A stretch of DNA of 64,000 nucleotides from an uncultured Aquimarina sp. (GTDB lineage: Bacteria > Bacteroidota > Bacteroidia > Flavobacteriales > Flavobacteriaceae), in the NCBI GenBank assembly GCA_947496555.1, contig CANMDH010000004.1, forward strand, positions 104,481 through 168,480, written 5' to 3'. Each line of letters starts with the position of its first letter. Position 1 is the stretch's first letter. The notes beneath the pieces are model-generated. The model did no database searches. It worked only from the letters and a program-made list of their open reading frames with translations, and was not told the DNA's origin. The translations under genes were made by a program, and so were the position numbers. Of this stretch, positions 15,719 to 23,821 are shown piece by piece.

Positions 15719-16516
15719 CTAGTCAACTTCATTGTCTAATGATGTTAAACTTTTCTTATTATAATAATAAGTCAGGGTCATAGCAGTTCCTTTACCTTCT
15801 TCAGAATCAATGGTGACCGTTGCACCGATTAATTTACATCTGTTTTCAATATTACTTAGGCCTATTCCACGTTTTGCATTAGAATCGTTGGCATTGTTAA
15901 AACCAACACCATCATCACTAGCATGTATTACTATTTTTTCTTCATCATAATGTACATTCACATTTAGATTCGAAGCTTTAGAATGTTTGATTGTGTTGGT
16001 AAAAAACTCTTGTAATATTCTAAAAATTATAATTTCGATTTTATCATCTAGCGGTTGTATTTCTTGGTTACTGGTTATGGATGCATTAATAAATTGCATT
16101 CTATTAAACCGTTCTATTTCGAGATTAATAGCTTCGGTAAGGTTAAGGCTCTTGATGGCATCAGGGTTAATTAATTTTGATAACGACCGCAATTCAGTTA
16201 AGCTTTTGGTAATCGTATCGGTTACTTCTTGCAACTTATCAGGATCATCTTGTGCGATATTTACCTGTATTTTGGCCAACGTAAGCAGTTGGCCAATATT
16301 ATCATGAAGCTCCCAGCTTATATTGCGCAGGGTCTCTTCTCTAATCTCGATCTGGGTTTCTGCAATGGCCGTTTCAAACTTTTTCTGGGCTTCTTGTTGT
16401 TGCATTAGTAAGTAGTTTTTCCTTTTTTGAAAAATTAAAAAAAGAAAAATCATTATTACAATAATTACTACAATCGCAATTCCAGTTATCAGTATTGCTG
16501 TTTCTTGTCGCTCCAT
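15719..16516 (-). CDS. Sensor histidine kinase, HisKA_3 type
   Basis: With the start at the ATG at 16516 the protein has 265 residues (MERQETAILITG). A longer version with seven more residues is possible. One membrane helix lies at 8-30, followed by a short coiled segment and the dimerisation/phospho-transfer box REETLRNISWELHDNIGQLL, with the phospho-acceptor at His71. The ATPase domain has IFRILQEFFTNTIKHSKAS (N box), HASDDGVGF and GIGLSNIENRCKLIGA (G boxes). It has no extracellular sensor domain, so the signal probably comes through a partner. The overlapping seven-segment-like membrane protein upstream is the obvious candidate. Confidence 0.92.
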   Translation of the reverse strand: MERQETAILITGIAIVVIIVIMIFLFLIFQKRKNYLLMQQQEAQKKFETAIAETQIEIREETLRNISWELHDNIGQLLTLAKIQVNIAQDDPDKLQEVTDTITKSLTELRSLSKLINPDAIKSLNLTEAINLEIERFNRMQFINASITSNQEIQPLDDKIEIIIFRILQEFFTNTIKHSKASNLNVNVHYDEEKIVIHASDDGVGFNNANDSNAKRGIGLSNIENRCKLIGATVTIDSEEGKGTAMTLTYYYNKKSLTSLDNEVD

Positions 16517-17151
16517 ATAAAGCCAATGATATAGCAAGTGTTAAGTAATATTATTAAAAGAAAGAACAAAGAAAAAAGAATGGTTATTGCCTCTTCTTTG
16601 ACATAATATTTGATGGCTATTCTAAAAGGGATATTTCCTACATAAAATATCAGAAGTCCAATACTAATCCAAAAAAAAAGATTCTTCTTTATATGTAAAA
16701 CACGTTCACTGTTTAATACTTCAGCAAAATAAAACCCAACTTGTATAACCAATAAAAAGGAAGCAGTTACAAATGGAATAGATAAGAAGTCAGTGAGATA
16801 ATTTTCATAAAAGGAGCCTATTATTATAGAAATCAAATAGATAATATAAAATGAGTAAATAGCTTTTTTTCTTAGGGGATGTTGAACTATTCTAAGATAT
16901 AATGAAGAAAGATAAATGTAGCTTAAAATGAAATATATATTAAAAATAATTCCATTATTTCGAACATCAAAATAGTCTCTTAGAACGTAACCTAAATATT
17001 CGCATAAAATAGTAGCCCATAGGTATATTAAGAAATATTTAAGTATAGTGCCCTTATATTTATAATAGTAAATTGATCCAACTATAGCAGATATAAGTCC
17101 CATGAATAATGTGGAAAAATCTCTTAGAAATACGTAAATGCCTTCACTCAT
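16489..17151 (-). CDS. Polytopic membrane protein, candidate sensor for the adjacent kinase
   Basis: This 220-residue, very hydrophobic protein has seven predicted membrane segments with short charged loops (for example YYYKYKGTILKYFLIYL, RIVQHPLRKKAIYSFYIIYL and LNSERVLHIKKNLFFW). No enzyme motif is visible. Its 3' end overlaps the kinase start region by 28 bases if the kinase begins at 16516, so expression is coupled. The layout resembles the 7TM modules fused to HisKA_3 kinases in Bacteroidota, here split into two genes. That reading is inference. Confidence 0.7.
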   Translation of the reverse strand: MSEGIYVFLRDFSTLFMGLISAIVGSIYYYKYKGTILKYFLIYLWATILCEYLGYVLRDYFDVRNNGIIFNIYFILSYIYLSSLYLRIVQHPLRKKAIYSFYIIYLISIIIGSFYENYLTDFLSIPFVTASFLLVIQVGFYFAEVLNSERVLHIKKNLFFWISIGLLIFYVGNIPFRIAIKYYVKEEAITILFSLFFLLIILLNTCYIIGFIWSDKKQQY

Positions 17152-17168
17152 TTTATATTGATACAGTT

Positions 17169-17879
17169 TTATTGAAAATCATATGGAGGCGGACTTTGTT
17201 GTCCACCATTCTTCCCTTGACTTTCAAGTTGATCATCGGTAGAAAAATTTAAAAAGGATAGGGCGGAAGCCTCATTTATAATATATGCTTTTTCTCCCGT
17301 GGCTTTTGGTGGATTCGATACATTAGATTTTGGCCTTTGCACTAGATCTTTCAATAATTTTATACCAACTTTACTTCCTTGCCTATCAATGGCGTATGCA
17401 AGGTTAAGCCTTTTATCATCAATTAAAGTGTCGACCGTTGGATTAAAAAATAACATTTGCCTACCCTTAGTTTCTAAGGTAGTATCATTTGGATATTTTC
17501 CAAAATAAAATCTCAATTCAGATATTCTGATATTGGCTTCTACTGAATTATTTTCAATAAATACCAAGTAATTCTTAAAATCTTGGTAGTCAAATGATAC
17601 CGACCTGGCAGCATCAAAATCTGGAATTGATTGTCTCACAGTGTCTTCAATAATTTCTGCTCTCGAATCATACCCATAATATAATTGAGATATTTCCTTG
17701 AAATTCAGAATATCTCTAGGGTTTCCATTAGCGGGATACGGTTCTTGTGATGATCTATCCGATAGCAAAAGTGTAGCTCCTACGGCTAAAGCTGCTGTAA
17801 CGGTATAACCAACAATGTTTTTTTTGATGTTTTCGAGGAAGCCTCCTTTTCTTTGTTCATTGTTTAATTCGTCTGCCAT
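17169..17879 (-). CDS. Single-pass membrane protein of unknown function in the two-component cluster
   Basis: The 236-residue protein has a basic cytoplasmic N-terminus with KGGFLENIKKNIVGY, one membrane segment at about 28-45 (YTVTAALAVGATLLLS), then a 190-residue exported region without cysteines. The latter has helical segments and ends in a Gln/Gly/Pro-rich tail (GGQQSPPPYDFQ). I do not recognise the family. It lies 17 bases upstream of the membrane-protein gene on the same strand, so it is probably the first gene of the unit with the kinase and regulator. It may be a ligand-binding or effector partner. Confidence 0.65.
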   Translation of the reverse strand: MADELNNEQRKGGFLENIKKNIVGYTVTAALAVGATLLLSDRSSQEPYPANGNPRDILNFKEISQLYYGYDSRAEIIEDTVRQSIPDFDAARSVSFDYQDFKNYLVFIENNSVEANIRISELRFYFGKYPNDTTLETKGRQMLFFNPTVDTLIDDKRLNLAYAIDRQGSKVGIKLLKDLVQRPKSNVSNPPKATGEKAYIINEASALSFLNFSTDDQLESQGKNGGQQSPPPYDFQ

Positions 17880-18039
17880 GGTTTAGGTTTTTTAAGATGT
17901 TAGTGATTCTTAAAAATACTATTATTCTGTTGTTTTAAAAAAAGTATCTCAAAATTTGTTAAAGAAAGCAAAAGGTAATCCTTTGTTAATGAAGGGTTTT
18001 TGTAAGAATTTTTGCGGTAGGAAGGAAAAAACAGGAGCT

Positions 18040-18066
18040 ACAAAAAGGGGGAAAAACCCCTGTTGA
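18040..18066 (-). terminator. Orphan terminator-like hairpin in a gene-free 594-base gap
   Basis: AGGGG/CCCCT around a six-base loop is followed on the minus strand by five T. An alternative pairing ACAGG/CCTGT also exists. No gene on the minus strand precedes it; it lies 170 bases upstream of the 17879 start. The remainder of 17880-18473 shows AT-rich sequence and no ORF. Confidence 0.35.
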
Positions 18067-18473
18067 ATTAAGGGGAATGACTCTTTCCTTGCTGACAAAA
18101 AAATAAAAGCTGAATTTTTTTGATAACAACGAAAAAAGAATTCAAAGTTTTCTTAAAGCCAATGAAAAGCTTTTCATAACCCAAAATTGCAGCTATAATT
18201 TTCGTTTCAGATTCCGATAAATTTTCGAATTAAATACGATTCTTTCATTGTGCAATCGATTACTATTTGCTAGTCGATAAATCCAATTTTTGTGATTTAA
18301 TTTTTAGTTAAAAATCAGAGTTTCCGAAAACGTTTTTAGTAAAATAATTGTTAAATATATCTGGGTTTATTGCCCGGTTGCACCGTCTGCTATACCTTCA
18401 AGTAAAACCTTTTAACAACTACTAAACTTTTCGAAAAAAAGTAAACCATAGTAACATCTAACAAACATTAATT

Positions 18474-19286
18474 ATGAGAAAAATTTATTTGGTATTAGTC
18501 ACCATTCTGGGACTATACTCATGTACAAACGACACAGATTATTTAGATCCCACAAATGAAGCGATCGAAGTAGCCGCAAAAAACAGTTCAACCAATGTGA
18601 AACTTCTTAGAGCATGGACTTCTAATAGTAGTAGTCCTGTGCAACAGCAATACGTAAGACGTTTTACTGTGAAAGTAAAGAATCTGGCGTATCAAAAAGA
18701 GGTAGTTATACACCATGCTACCAATAGCGGTAATTGGGTTGATATCCCATTAAATTATCAACAAAGTACCGGAAAGGATGAAGAAATCTGGGTAGGAGAA
18801 GTAACGCCCGATACCCAGTATTATGGTGATAGCTTTGCTGTAAAGTATATCGTAAACGGAAAAACCTACTGGGATAACAACAATGGTTCTAATTACAGCA
18901 TGCCGGTTAATATAGGAGCATACCTTGCTCCAGAGGTCGAAGTTTCCGTAGATACTCACTATACAAGATTATACGGTAGTTATTTTGCTATCAATGTAGA
19001 CGCCAGAAGGAACTATGGTTCGCCGGGAACAGTGGAGGTGATTTATACGACAGATAGCTGGGCAACCACACAAAGAACCTCATTAAGTTATCAAAGGTAT
19101 TTTAGAGTGGGATATGCACACTATATTCAAAGTCCTAACCAATTTGATATAGATAAATGGGAAACTTCTGTTCAAGTAGGCTCCAATGTGAATTCCATTC
19201 AATATGCTATAGTTTATAAAGTAAATGGTCAGGAATACTGGGACAATAACTATGGTAGAAATTATATCATAAATTCTTCAAACTAA
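18474..19286 (+). CDS. Lipoprotein with two CBM21-like starch/glycogen-binding domains (copy 1)
   Basis: The 270-residue lipoprotein has lipobox LGLYSC (Cys17) followed by Asn-Asp. It consists of two copies of one beta-sandwich domain, at about 43-150 and 155-268. Each runs from an FTVKVKNLAYQKEVVIHH-like strand to the signature VNGKTYWDNNNGSNY or VNGQEYWDNNYGRNY. The YWDNN-G-NY ending and the KNLAYEK-type start are hallmarks of CBM21, the glycogen/starch-binding module of protein-phosphatase-1 targeting subunits and fungal glucoamylases. No catalytic domain is attached. It is probably exposed at the surface and binds alpha-glucan. The second, paralogous gene follows after 26 bases. Confidence 0.8.
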   Translation: MRKIYLVLVTILGLYSCTNDTDYLDPTNEAIEVAAKNSSTNVKLLRAWTSNSSSPVQQQYVRRFTVKVKNLAYQKEVVIHHATNSGNWVDIPLNYQQSTGKDEEIWVGEVTPDTQYYGDSFAVKYIVNGKTYWDNNNGSNYSMPVNIGAYLAPEVEVSVDTHYTRLYGSYFAINVDARRNYGSPGTVEVIYTTDSWATTQRTSLSYQRYFRVGYAHYIQSPNQFDIDKWETSVQVGSNVNSIQYAIVYKVNGQEYWDNNYGRNYIINSSN

Positions 19287-19312
19287 ATAGTAACTTTTAA
19301 AACCAACAACTA

Positions 19313-20152
19313 ATGAAAAAATTTGTTTATTTATTAATGAGTTTGGTCATCTTTTCTTGTGCTACAGAAGATGATTTTATTGAAAACCAGGAAAGTGTAG
19401 TTTCTAAAGATGAAATTACCACAAAGAGCTCAAACCCTGTAAATCTAGTGAAGGCTTGGACGGCATCTGGTTCTTATCGAGGATATACATCGTATTCAAG
19501 AAAATTTACGGTAAAAGTTACGAACCTTTCTTTTGACAAAAGCGTGAGTATCTTTCATGAAAAATTAGATGGTAGTTGGGAAGAAATTCCGTTATCTTAC
19601 AGTTTTGATATCGATGATCAAAACGAAATATGGACTGGGGAGTATAACCACGGGGGATATGGAGTATCTCGAATTTATGCAGACGAATTTGTAGTAAAAT
19701 ACCAAGTAAATGGAAACACTTATTGGGACAATAACAATGGGGATAACTATGCAATGTCAAGCAATGAAGGATATTTTCTTGCGGATCCTAATGCCAATGT
19801 AAGTGTAGATTCAGATTATGACAGTCTATTTTATACACCTTATTACGATCAAAATTCGTTTAACGTAACGGTAGATGTAAGAAACCTGGCACCAAACAAA
19901 GAGGTTGGAGTTGTGTATACTACCGATGGATGGCGAACTCAAGGGTATTTTCAGCTTAATTTTAGAAGAAATTGGTACAACGGACCTTCATTTTATATTC
20001 AGAGCCCTAATCGATTTGGGATCGAACGTTGGTCGGGGAATACTAGAATTGATAAATCTGCAAATACGGTAGAGTATGCTATAGTGTATAAAGTAAACGG
20101 TCAAGAATACTGGGATAACAATTATGGGAAAAATTATGCAGTATCGAAATAG
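19313..20152 (+). CDS. Lipoprotein with two CBM21-like starch/glycogen-binding domains (copy 2)
   Basis: The 279-residue paralogue of the preceding protein has the same layout: lipobox VIFSC (Cys16), then two domains ending VNGNTYWDNNNGDNY and VNGQEYWDNNYGKNY. The two proteins are clearly homologous but divergent outside the core strands, so the duplication is not recent. The acidic segment after Cys16 (ATEDDFIE) fits export through the lipoprotein path. No SusC/SusD pair, amylase or regulator of starch use lies nearby, so the binding proteins stand alone. A strong terminator follows the stop. Confidence 0.8.
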   Translation: MKKFVYLLMSLVIFSCATEDDFIENQESVVSKDEITTKSSNPVNLVKAWTASGSYRGYTSYSRKFTVKVTNLSFDKSVSIFHEKLDGSWEEIPLSYSFDIDDQNEIWTGEYNHGGYGVSRIYADEFVVKYQVNGNTYWDNNNGDNYAMSSNEGYFLADPNANVSVDSDYDSLFYTPYYDQNSFNVTVDVRNLAPNKEVGVVYTTDGWRTQGYFQLNFRRNWYNGPSFYIQSPNRFGIERWSGNTRIDKSANTVEYAIVYKVNGQEYWDNNYGKNYAVSK

Positions 20153-20190
20153 TTTTATAATTAGTTAAAAAGGGGTAATTAACTAAGACG

Positions 20191-20228
20191 TCCGCTTTGT
20201 TTTGATAGGCAAAGCGGACTTTTTTTTA
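20191..20228 (+). terminator. Intrinsic terminator of the CBM21 lipoprotein pair
   Basis: The perfect 10-bp stem GTCCGCTTTG/CAAAGCGGAC with a 10-base loop is followed by seven T. It overlaps the very end of the convergent acetyltransferase gene. Confidence 0.92.
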
Positions 20229-20705
20229 TAATGAAAGTTCCATTTTGATATTACTGCGCTTATACAAAGGGTTTTCTTCGATAGGGATTTCGTTGAAACC
20301 AAATTTTTGATAAATATAAATAGCGCTTTCCAAGATTCGATTCGAATATAAAACTAGTTTTTTCCAATCTTGTTCTCTGGCAAAATCTATACAGAAATTA
20401 AGTAATTGCTGCCCGATTTTTTGCCCTTGAAATTTTGGAGAAACTGCCATTTTTCCTAACTCATATACGTTGTCTTCAATTTTGATCAAAGAAAAGGTTC
20501 CTGCAATTTCTTCTTCCACTTTGGCAAAGAAAATATAACCGCCTTTCTTGATAATGGTCTTTTCACATTGCTCTAATAACTCTTTGTCCAAAGGTTCTAC
20601 TACAAAATATTTCTCTAGCCATGTTACATTAAGGCGTGCAAAGTCTTTTGCGTATTTTGGATCAAACGGAATAATCCTGGCTTCCTGGATTTTAAATTTT
20701 TTCAT
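20226..20705 (-). CDS. GNAT-family N-acetyltransferase
   Basis: The 159-residue protein has the acetyl-CoA pocket signature KMAVSPKFQGQKIGQQLLNF (motif A, Q/R-x-x-G-x-G/A form) at about 85-105, and VLYSNRILESAIYIYQKFGF as motif B. It transfers acetyl from acetyl-CoA to an amine; the acceptor is unknown. The ATG overlaps the stop of the upstream acetyltransferase by four bases (ATGA), and a MarR regulator overlaps further upstream. All three genes form one tightly packed operon. Confidence 0.9.
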   Translation of the reverse strand: MKKFKIQEARIIPFDPKYAKDFARLNVTWLEKYFVVEPLDKELLEQCEKTIIKKGGYIFFAKVEEEIAGTFSLIKIEDNVYELGKMAVSPKFQGQKIGQQLLNFCIDFAREQDWKKLVLYSNRILESAIYIYQKFGFNEIPIEENPLYKRSNIKMELSL

Positions 20706-21232
20706 AGTCTTGCATTATAATTTGGGTTAAACCAAGCCATATGTATGGGCGTTTCCAGACTTTGGTCGAGGTTTTTAATTTTTTGATGTTGTTTTCCTTC
20801 ATTAACAAATCCTAAGTTTGAATAAAACTGAATGGCATTTGTATTGTTTTCACGTACAAATAATTCGACTCTAAGAATATGTGTAAGATCTTTTTTTATT
20901 ATTTCTAAAAATGCCGTAAAAAGGGATTTTCCTGTTTTTTGACCTCTAAAATCTGGATCCACCACAATAGTGAGATCTGTAAGAATATGTCTAAAGGCGG
21001 ATAGAGGTACTCTGTAGGCATGAATTTCGGCAATGATTTGATGCTGATTCTCAGGATGAGGAACTGCCAGAATAAGTCCGTCTTTAATGCTTTTATCAAC
21101 GAATTCTTGGATATAGCTATGGGAGATTTCTTCTGGGATCCTTATAATACCACCTGGTTGTTGACTTACTTTTTTGTAAAGTTCAAGGACACTTGGTGTA
21201 TCTGATGCTATGACTGGTCTTATGTTATGCAT
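20702..21232 (-). CDS. GNAT-family N-acetyltransferase
   Basis: The start is placed at the ATG at 21232 (MHNIRPVIASDTPSVLEL), giving 176 residues. A longer form from 21262 would run back into the MarR gene. Motif A is visible as LTIVVDPDFRGQKTGKSLF and the motif B region as LRVELFVRENNTNAIQFYSN, then LGFVNEG. This resembles the YhbS/RimI-like branch. It overlaps the regulator gene by eight bases, suggesting that it is the gene the MarR protein controls. Confidence 0.88.
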   Translation of the reverse strand: MHNIRPVIASDTPSVLELYKKVSQQPGGIIRIPEEISHSYIQEFVDKSIKDGLILAVPHPENQHQIIAEIHAYRVPLSAFRHILTDLTIVVDPDFRGQKTGKSLFTAFLEIIKKDLTHILRVELFVRENNTNAIQFYSNLGFVNEGKQHQKIKNLDQSLETPIHMAWFNPNYNARL

Positions 21233-21713
21233 TTTCGTGGTATTTTTCAAGTATTCTTTCACTTAGGGATTTTTGCTTCAATTGATTTTCGAGATACGTT
21301 AAGTGGCGCGTTAAACTGGTTGCACTTCCTTCGGTAAGCCATTTTACCTGTTCATCGATTACCTTCCACAAAGGTTGAAGTTGTTGATGTATCTCTTTCC
21401 CTTTTTGGGATAGGCGAAAAAACTTTTTTCGCCTATCTATGGGGTCAATTTTATAGTGTACCAATTTTTTGTCGGTTAGTTTTTTTAATGCTTGGGTTAT
21501 GGCAGGTTGGGTATATTGTAACGCTTCCTGGATATCTGTTGTGGTTGCTGATTCTTGATCAATGATTATCTTAAAAATCGGAAACAAATAGGGGTCAAAG
21601 TCTATGTTATGGGTGGTATAAACCACCTGAATCTCTTTCATCATAAGCTCGCTTAAGCGTTTTAGACGAGAGCCCAAACCTAATTCGCCATATTCCTGAA
21701 GTTTATCTTGCAT
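21225..21713 (-). CDS. MarR-family transcriptional regulator
   Basis: The 162-residue protein has the winged helix-turn-helix at about 35-105: TTTDIQEALQYTQPAITQALKKL is the recognition region, and KIDPIDRRKKFFRLSQKGKE is the wing with the conserved D-x-R-x-x. MarR proteins are dimers that repress until a small molecule binds. A perfect palindrome directly upstream, plus a degenerate copy covering the start codon, points to autorepression. It is the first gene of the acetyltransferase operon. Confidence 0.92.
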   Translation of the reverse strand: MQDKLQEYGELGLGSRLKRLSELMMKEIQVVYTTHNIDFDPYLFPIFKIIIDQESATTTDIQEALQYTQPAITQALKKLTDKKLVHYKIDPIDRRKKFFRLSQKGKEIHQQLQPLWKVIDEQVKWLTEGSATSLTRHLTYLENQLKQKSLSERILEKYHENA

Positions 21714-21735
21714 AAGTATTTATATAAGTACTTAT
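21712..21735. promoter_or_regulatory. Probable MarR operator, two adjacent half-matching palindromes
   Basis: ATAAGTACTTAT at 21724-21735 is a perfect 12-bp palindrome. ATAAGTATTTAT at 21712-21723, directly adjacent and overlapping the start codon, differs by one base. The spacing puts both on the same DNA face pattern expected for two bound dimers. Confidence 0.6.
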
Positions 21736-21779
21736 GTAAAAATACATTTTTTTTTTCAAATTATTTAAATAGAGGATAG

Positions 21780-21807
21780 AAAAAACCCCAAGAATAAACA
21801 TCTTGGG
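21780..21807 (-). terminator. Intrinsic terminator after the 87-residue membrane protein gene
   Basis: CCCAAGA/TCTTGGG with a seven-base loop is followed on the minus strand by GGTTTTTT. It lies 26 bases past the stop at 21833. Confidence 0.8.
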
Positions 21808-21832
21808 ATATAAAATAGGGCTGTATTCACTG

Positions 21833-22096
21833 TTAATTCAGTAAGTATAGAATGCATCCAAATACTAATAGTATCATCAAACCAAGAGCTATTAAGTTTT
21901 TATGAATGACTGTTTTTCTTTGTTTCTTGAGTTTTTCTCTTATTTTGGCAAGAGCATCTTCTGAAACGAGTTCTATTTTGACTCCTTGACTTTCTTTATC
22001 CGATGTGGTCCACCCATCAAAAGCTTCACGTTTATTACGCCTGCTATTGTTTTTGAGTGATGCGATCATTGCTGCAGTTGCTCCTCCAAATCCCAT
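21833..22096 (-). CDS. Small single-pass membrane protein, flavobacterial family
   Basis: The 87-residue protein starts MGFGGATAAMIASLKNNSRR, a motif I recall from a small family restricted to Flavobacteriaceae. The middle is basic (AKIREKLKKQRKTVIHK) and the C-terminal 20 residues form one membrane helix (LIALGLMILLVFGCILYLL). The function is unknown. It has its own terminator and lies alone between the MarR operon and a YbjN-like gene. Confidence 0.75.
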   Translation of the reverse strand: MGFGGATAAMIASLKNNSRRNKREAFDGWTTSDKESQGVKIELVSEDALAKIREKLKKQRKTVIHKNLIALGLMILLVFGCILYLLN

Positions 22097-22212
22097 AATA
22101 AATTAGGTTTAAGTTAGACAATTTCCATCCCGGCTTTCAAATTCTGAAAGCTTTACTGGCTTATAAAATGTTTTGGTATGTGGTAAAGAGATAATGATAA
22201 ATTCCCTTCTAC

Positions 22213-22259
22213 TTTCTCGAGTGTTCCTTGAGAATATGTACTACTAGTACCTCGAGAAA
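22213..22259. repeat. Nested hairpins over the end of the YbjN-like gene
   Basis: TTTCTCGAG (22213-22221) pairs with CTCGAGAAA (22251-22259). Within the loop GTACTACTAGTAC is a second palindrome that overlaps the stop codon region. It probably serves as the 3' end structure of the minus-strand gene. Confidence 0.5.
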
Positions 22260-22639
22260 TTAATGATCTGCTCAGAATATTCTCCCAACAAAATTCCGAT
22301 CGAGTTTAAGGAACCTTCTAATTCATTAAGATCCAGATTTGCGATCTGTAAAGTGTCTCTAAAAATTACTTTTTCCCCCGTTTCATCTAACACAAAGGCG
22401 CCATGCAGGATGTCCCTGTTTTTTTGCAAAAGATTGCGATACACAGCCTCATTTTTGTTTTTGATATTACAAATGTGTTGCTCCATGATCAAAATAGGCG
22501 GTGCAACTCCCAGGATCATATTTTTAATTCCTTCAGATTGCTTGCTAATCATAAAAACTCCTTCTCTGTTGTTTTCATGAATAATATCATAATGAAGTTT
22601 CAGTAAATAATCTTTTACTACTTTAAAATGATTTTGCAT
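22244..22639 (-). CDS. YbjN / type III chaperone-like protein
   Basis: The 131-residue acidic cytoplasmic protein has the alpha-beta layout of the YbjN/CesT-like chaperone fold, including MISKQSEGIKNMILGVAPPI, LLQKNRDILHGAFVLDE and FRDTLQIANLDLNELEGSL. These are strongly conserved in a family I recall from Bacteroidota, where the gene is often associated with envelope-stress functions. It has no enzyme motif. It probably binds another protein; the partner is unknown. Confidence 0.75.
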   Translation of the reverse strand: MQNHFKVVKDYLLKLHYDIIHENNREGVFMISKQSEGIKNMILGVAPPILIMEQHICNIKNKNEAVYRNLLQKNRDILHGAFVLDETGEKVIFRDTLQIANLDLNELEGSLNSIGILLGEYSEQIINFSRY

Positions 22640-22733
22640 TGGATGAGCGTTTTTGATTGATAAATAATGTGACTTCCCACTATAATAGGTCTATTAATAT
22701 TACAAAAAGTAACAAATATTATGAATAATATGC

Positions 22734-22750
22734 TTGGCTAAATTAGCCAA
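22734..22750. promoter_or_regulatory. Palindrome with the ATTAGC motif upstream of the XRE regulator gene
   Basis: TTGGCTAAATTAGCCAA is a perfect inverted repeat around one central base. It shares the TTAGC half with the site at 22895-22906 and with two single copies at 22877 and 22951. Confidence 0.5.
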
Positions 22751-22894
22751 ATAAAATACAAGAGTAATCATGGGTATGAATGATTTAAGTTAGTAAATAG
22801 TTTTGTGCTAAAAATTTTAGTATAGTTCCCCCTAATTCTTAATGAAAGAATAAAATAACAAAGTATTTCTACTAAAATTAGCTTTTTTAAATAG

Positions 22895-22906
22895 TATTAG
22901 CTAATA
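22895..22906. promoter_or_regulatory. Palindromic operator candidate of the XRE regulator gene
   Basis: TATTAGCTAATA is a perfect 12-bp palindrome 54 bases before the start codon. ATTAGC recurs at 22877-22882 and 22951-22956. Apart from these motifs the 22640-22960 gap is plain AT-rich DNA. Confidence 0.5.
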
Positions 22907-22960
22907 TTGTTAGTGTAAAAGTACAATTATTTTTGATAATTGCAAATAAAATTAGCAAAA

Positions 22961-23719
22961 ATGTCATTTTTTGGAAAAAATATTAAAAAGATACGTGGGA
23001 TAAAAGGTTTGAGTCAGCAAGCTTTTGCAGAGCTTTTTGACCTTAAAAGGGGTACTTTGGGTGCTTATGAAGAGGGCAGAAGCGAACCAAAAATAGAAAC
23101 TATCATCAAAATTGCTAATCATTTTAGCATACAAATTGATGATTTACTTACTCATGAATTGACCGTTAATCAACTCCTTAAATTTAAAGGAGATCTTACC
23201 ACATATGCCGAAGATGTAAAACGAGAACAGTTTGCAACAATCCCATGTATTACCGAAAACTCTTCTAGCGACTATATCACTTTTTTTGATAAAGAAGGCT
23301 TTGTAAAAGAACTTCCGGTATTACATTTACCACTTAATCCTACCAAAGAGTTTCGCGGGTATACCGTGTCAAATCTCGAAATGACCTCGCATGATAAAGG
23401 TTTTTATCCCAAAGATGTAGTCATTGGCGAGAGGGTGCCTGCTTCGGTAATTAAAAAACTTAATAATGGGACCTTGGTTTTTGCTTTGGCCGATAATAAA
23501 CTAATCTTTAGGCGACTTTATACCACCAAAAGCAATATTGTGTTAAGAGCTGATCATAAAAATATTGAAGACGAAGAATACGCAATTTCAGATATTAAAG
23601 AGTTGTGGAGGGTACGTTATGTCTTTTGTAGACGAATTCCTGAGTTTGGGGATGATGTTGAGGACAAATTACTTCTCATCGAACGGGAGCTTATGAAGAT
23701 GAAAAACAGATTACCTTGA
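22961..23719 (+). CDS. XRE-family regulator with LexA/CI-like C-terminal domain
   Basis: The start is at the ATG at 22961 (MSFFGKNIKKIRGIKGLSQQ), giving 252 residues. The helix-turn-helix lies at 6-60 (LSQQAFAELFDLKRGTLGAYEEG), as in phage CI and SinR. The C-terminal half (about 110-215) has the beta-rich outline of the S24/LexA domain (GFYPKDVVIGERV, NNGTLVFALADNKLIFRRL). However, the self-cleaving Ser-Lys pair is not evident, so it is more likely a ligand- or partner-responsive repressor than an autoprotease. The last 25 residues form a short coiled coil. Multiple ATTAGC elements upstream suggest autoregulation. No phage genes accompany it. Confidence 0.87.
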   Translation: MSFFGKNIKKIRGIKGLSQQAFAELFDLKRGTLGAYEEGRSEPKIETIIKIANHFSIQIDDLLTHELTVNQLLKFKGDLTTYAEDVKREQFATIPCITENSSSDYITFFDKEGFVKELPVLHLPLNPTKEFRGYTVSNLEMTSHDKGFYPKDVVIGERVPASVIKKLNNGTLVFALADNKLIFRRLYTTKSNIVLRADHKNIEDEEYAISDIKELWRVRYVFCRRIPEFGDDVEDKLLLIERELMKMKNRLP

Positions 23720-23821
23720 TACTATCCTAAATTTATTTAAAAGGAAAAATGACCCTGGTTTAACGGATTTTTAACCTACTTCATCAGAATCACCTTTATA
23801 TAAAGTACCCTAGCTTCTAGT

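Noticed and set aside
22961-23719. Prophage remnant around the CI-like regulator
   Set aside because: No integrase, structural or replication gene nearby, and flanking genes are ordinary chromosomal ones.
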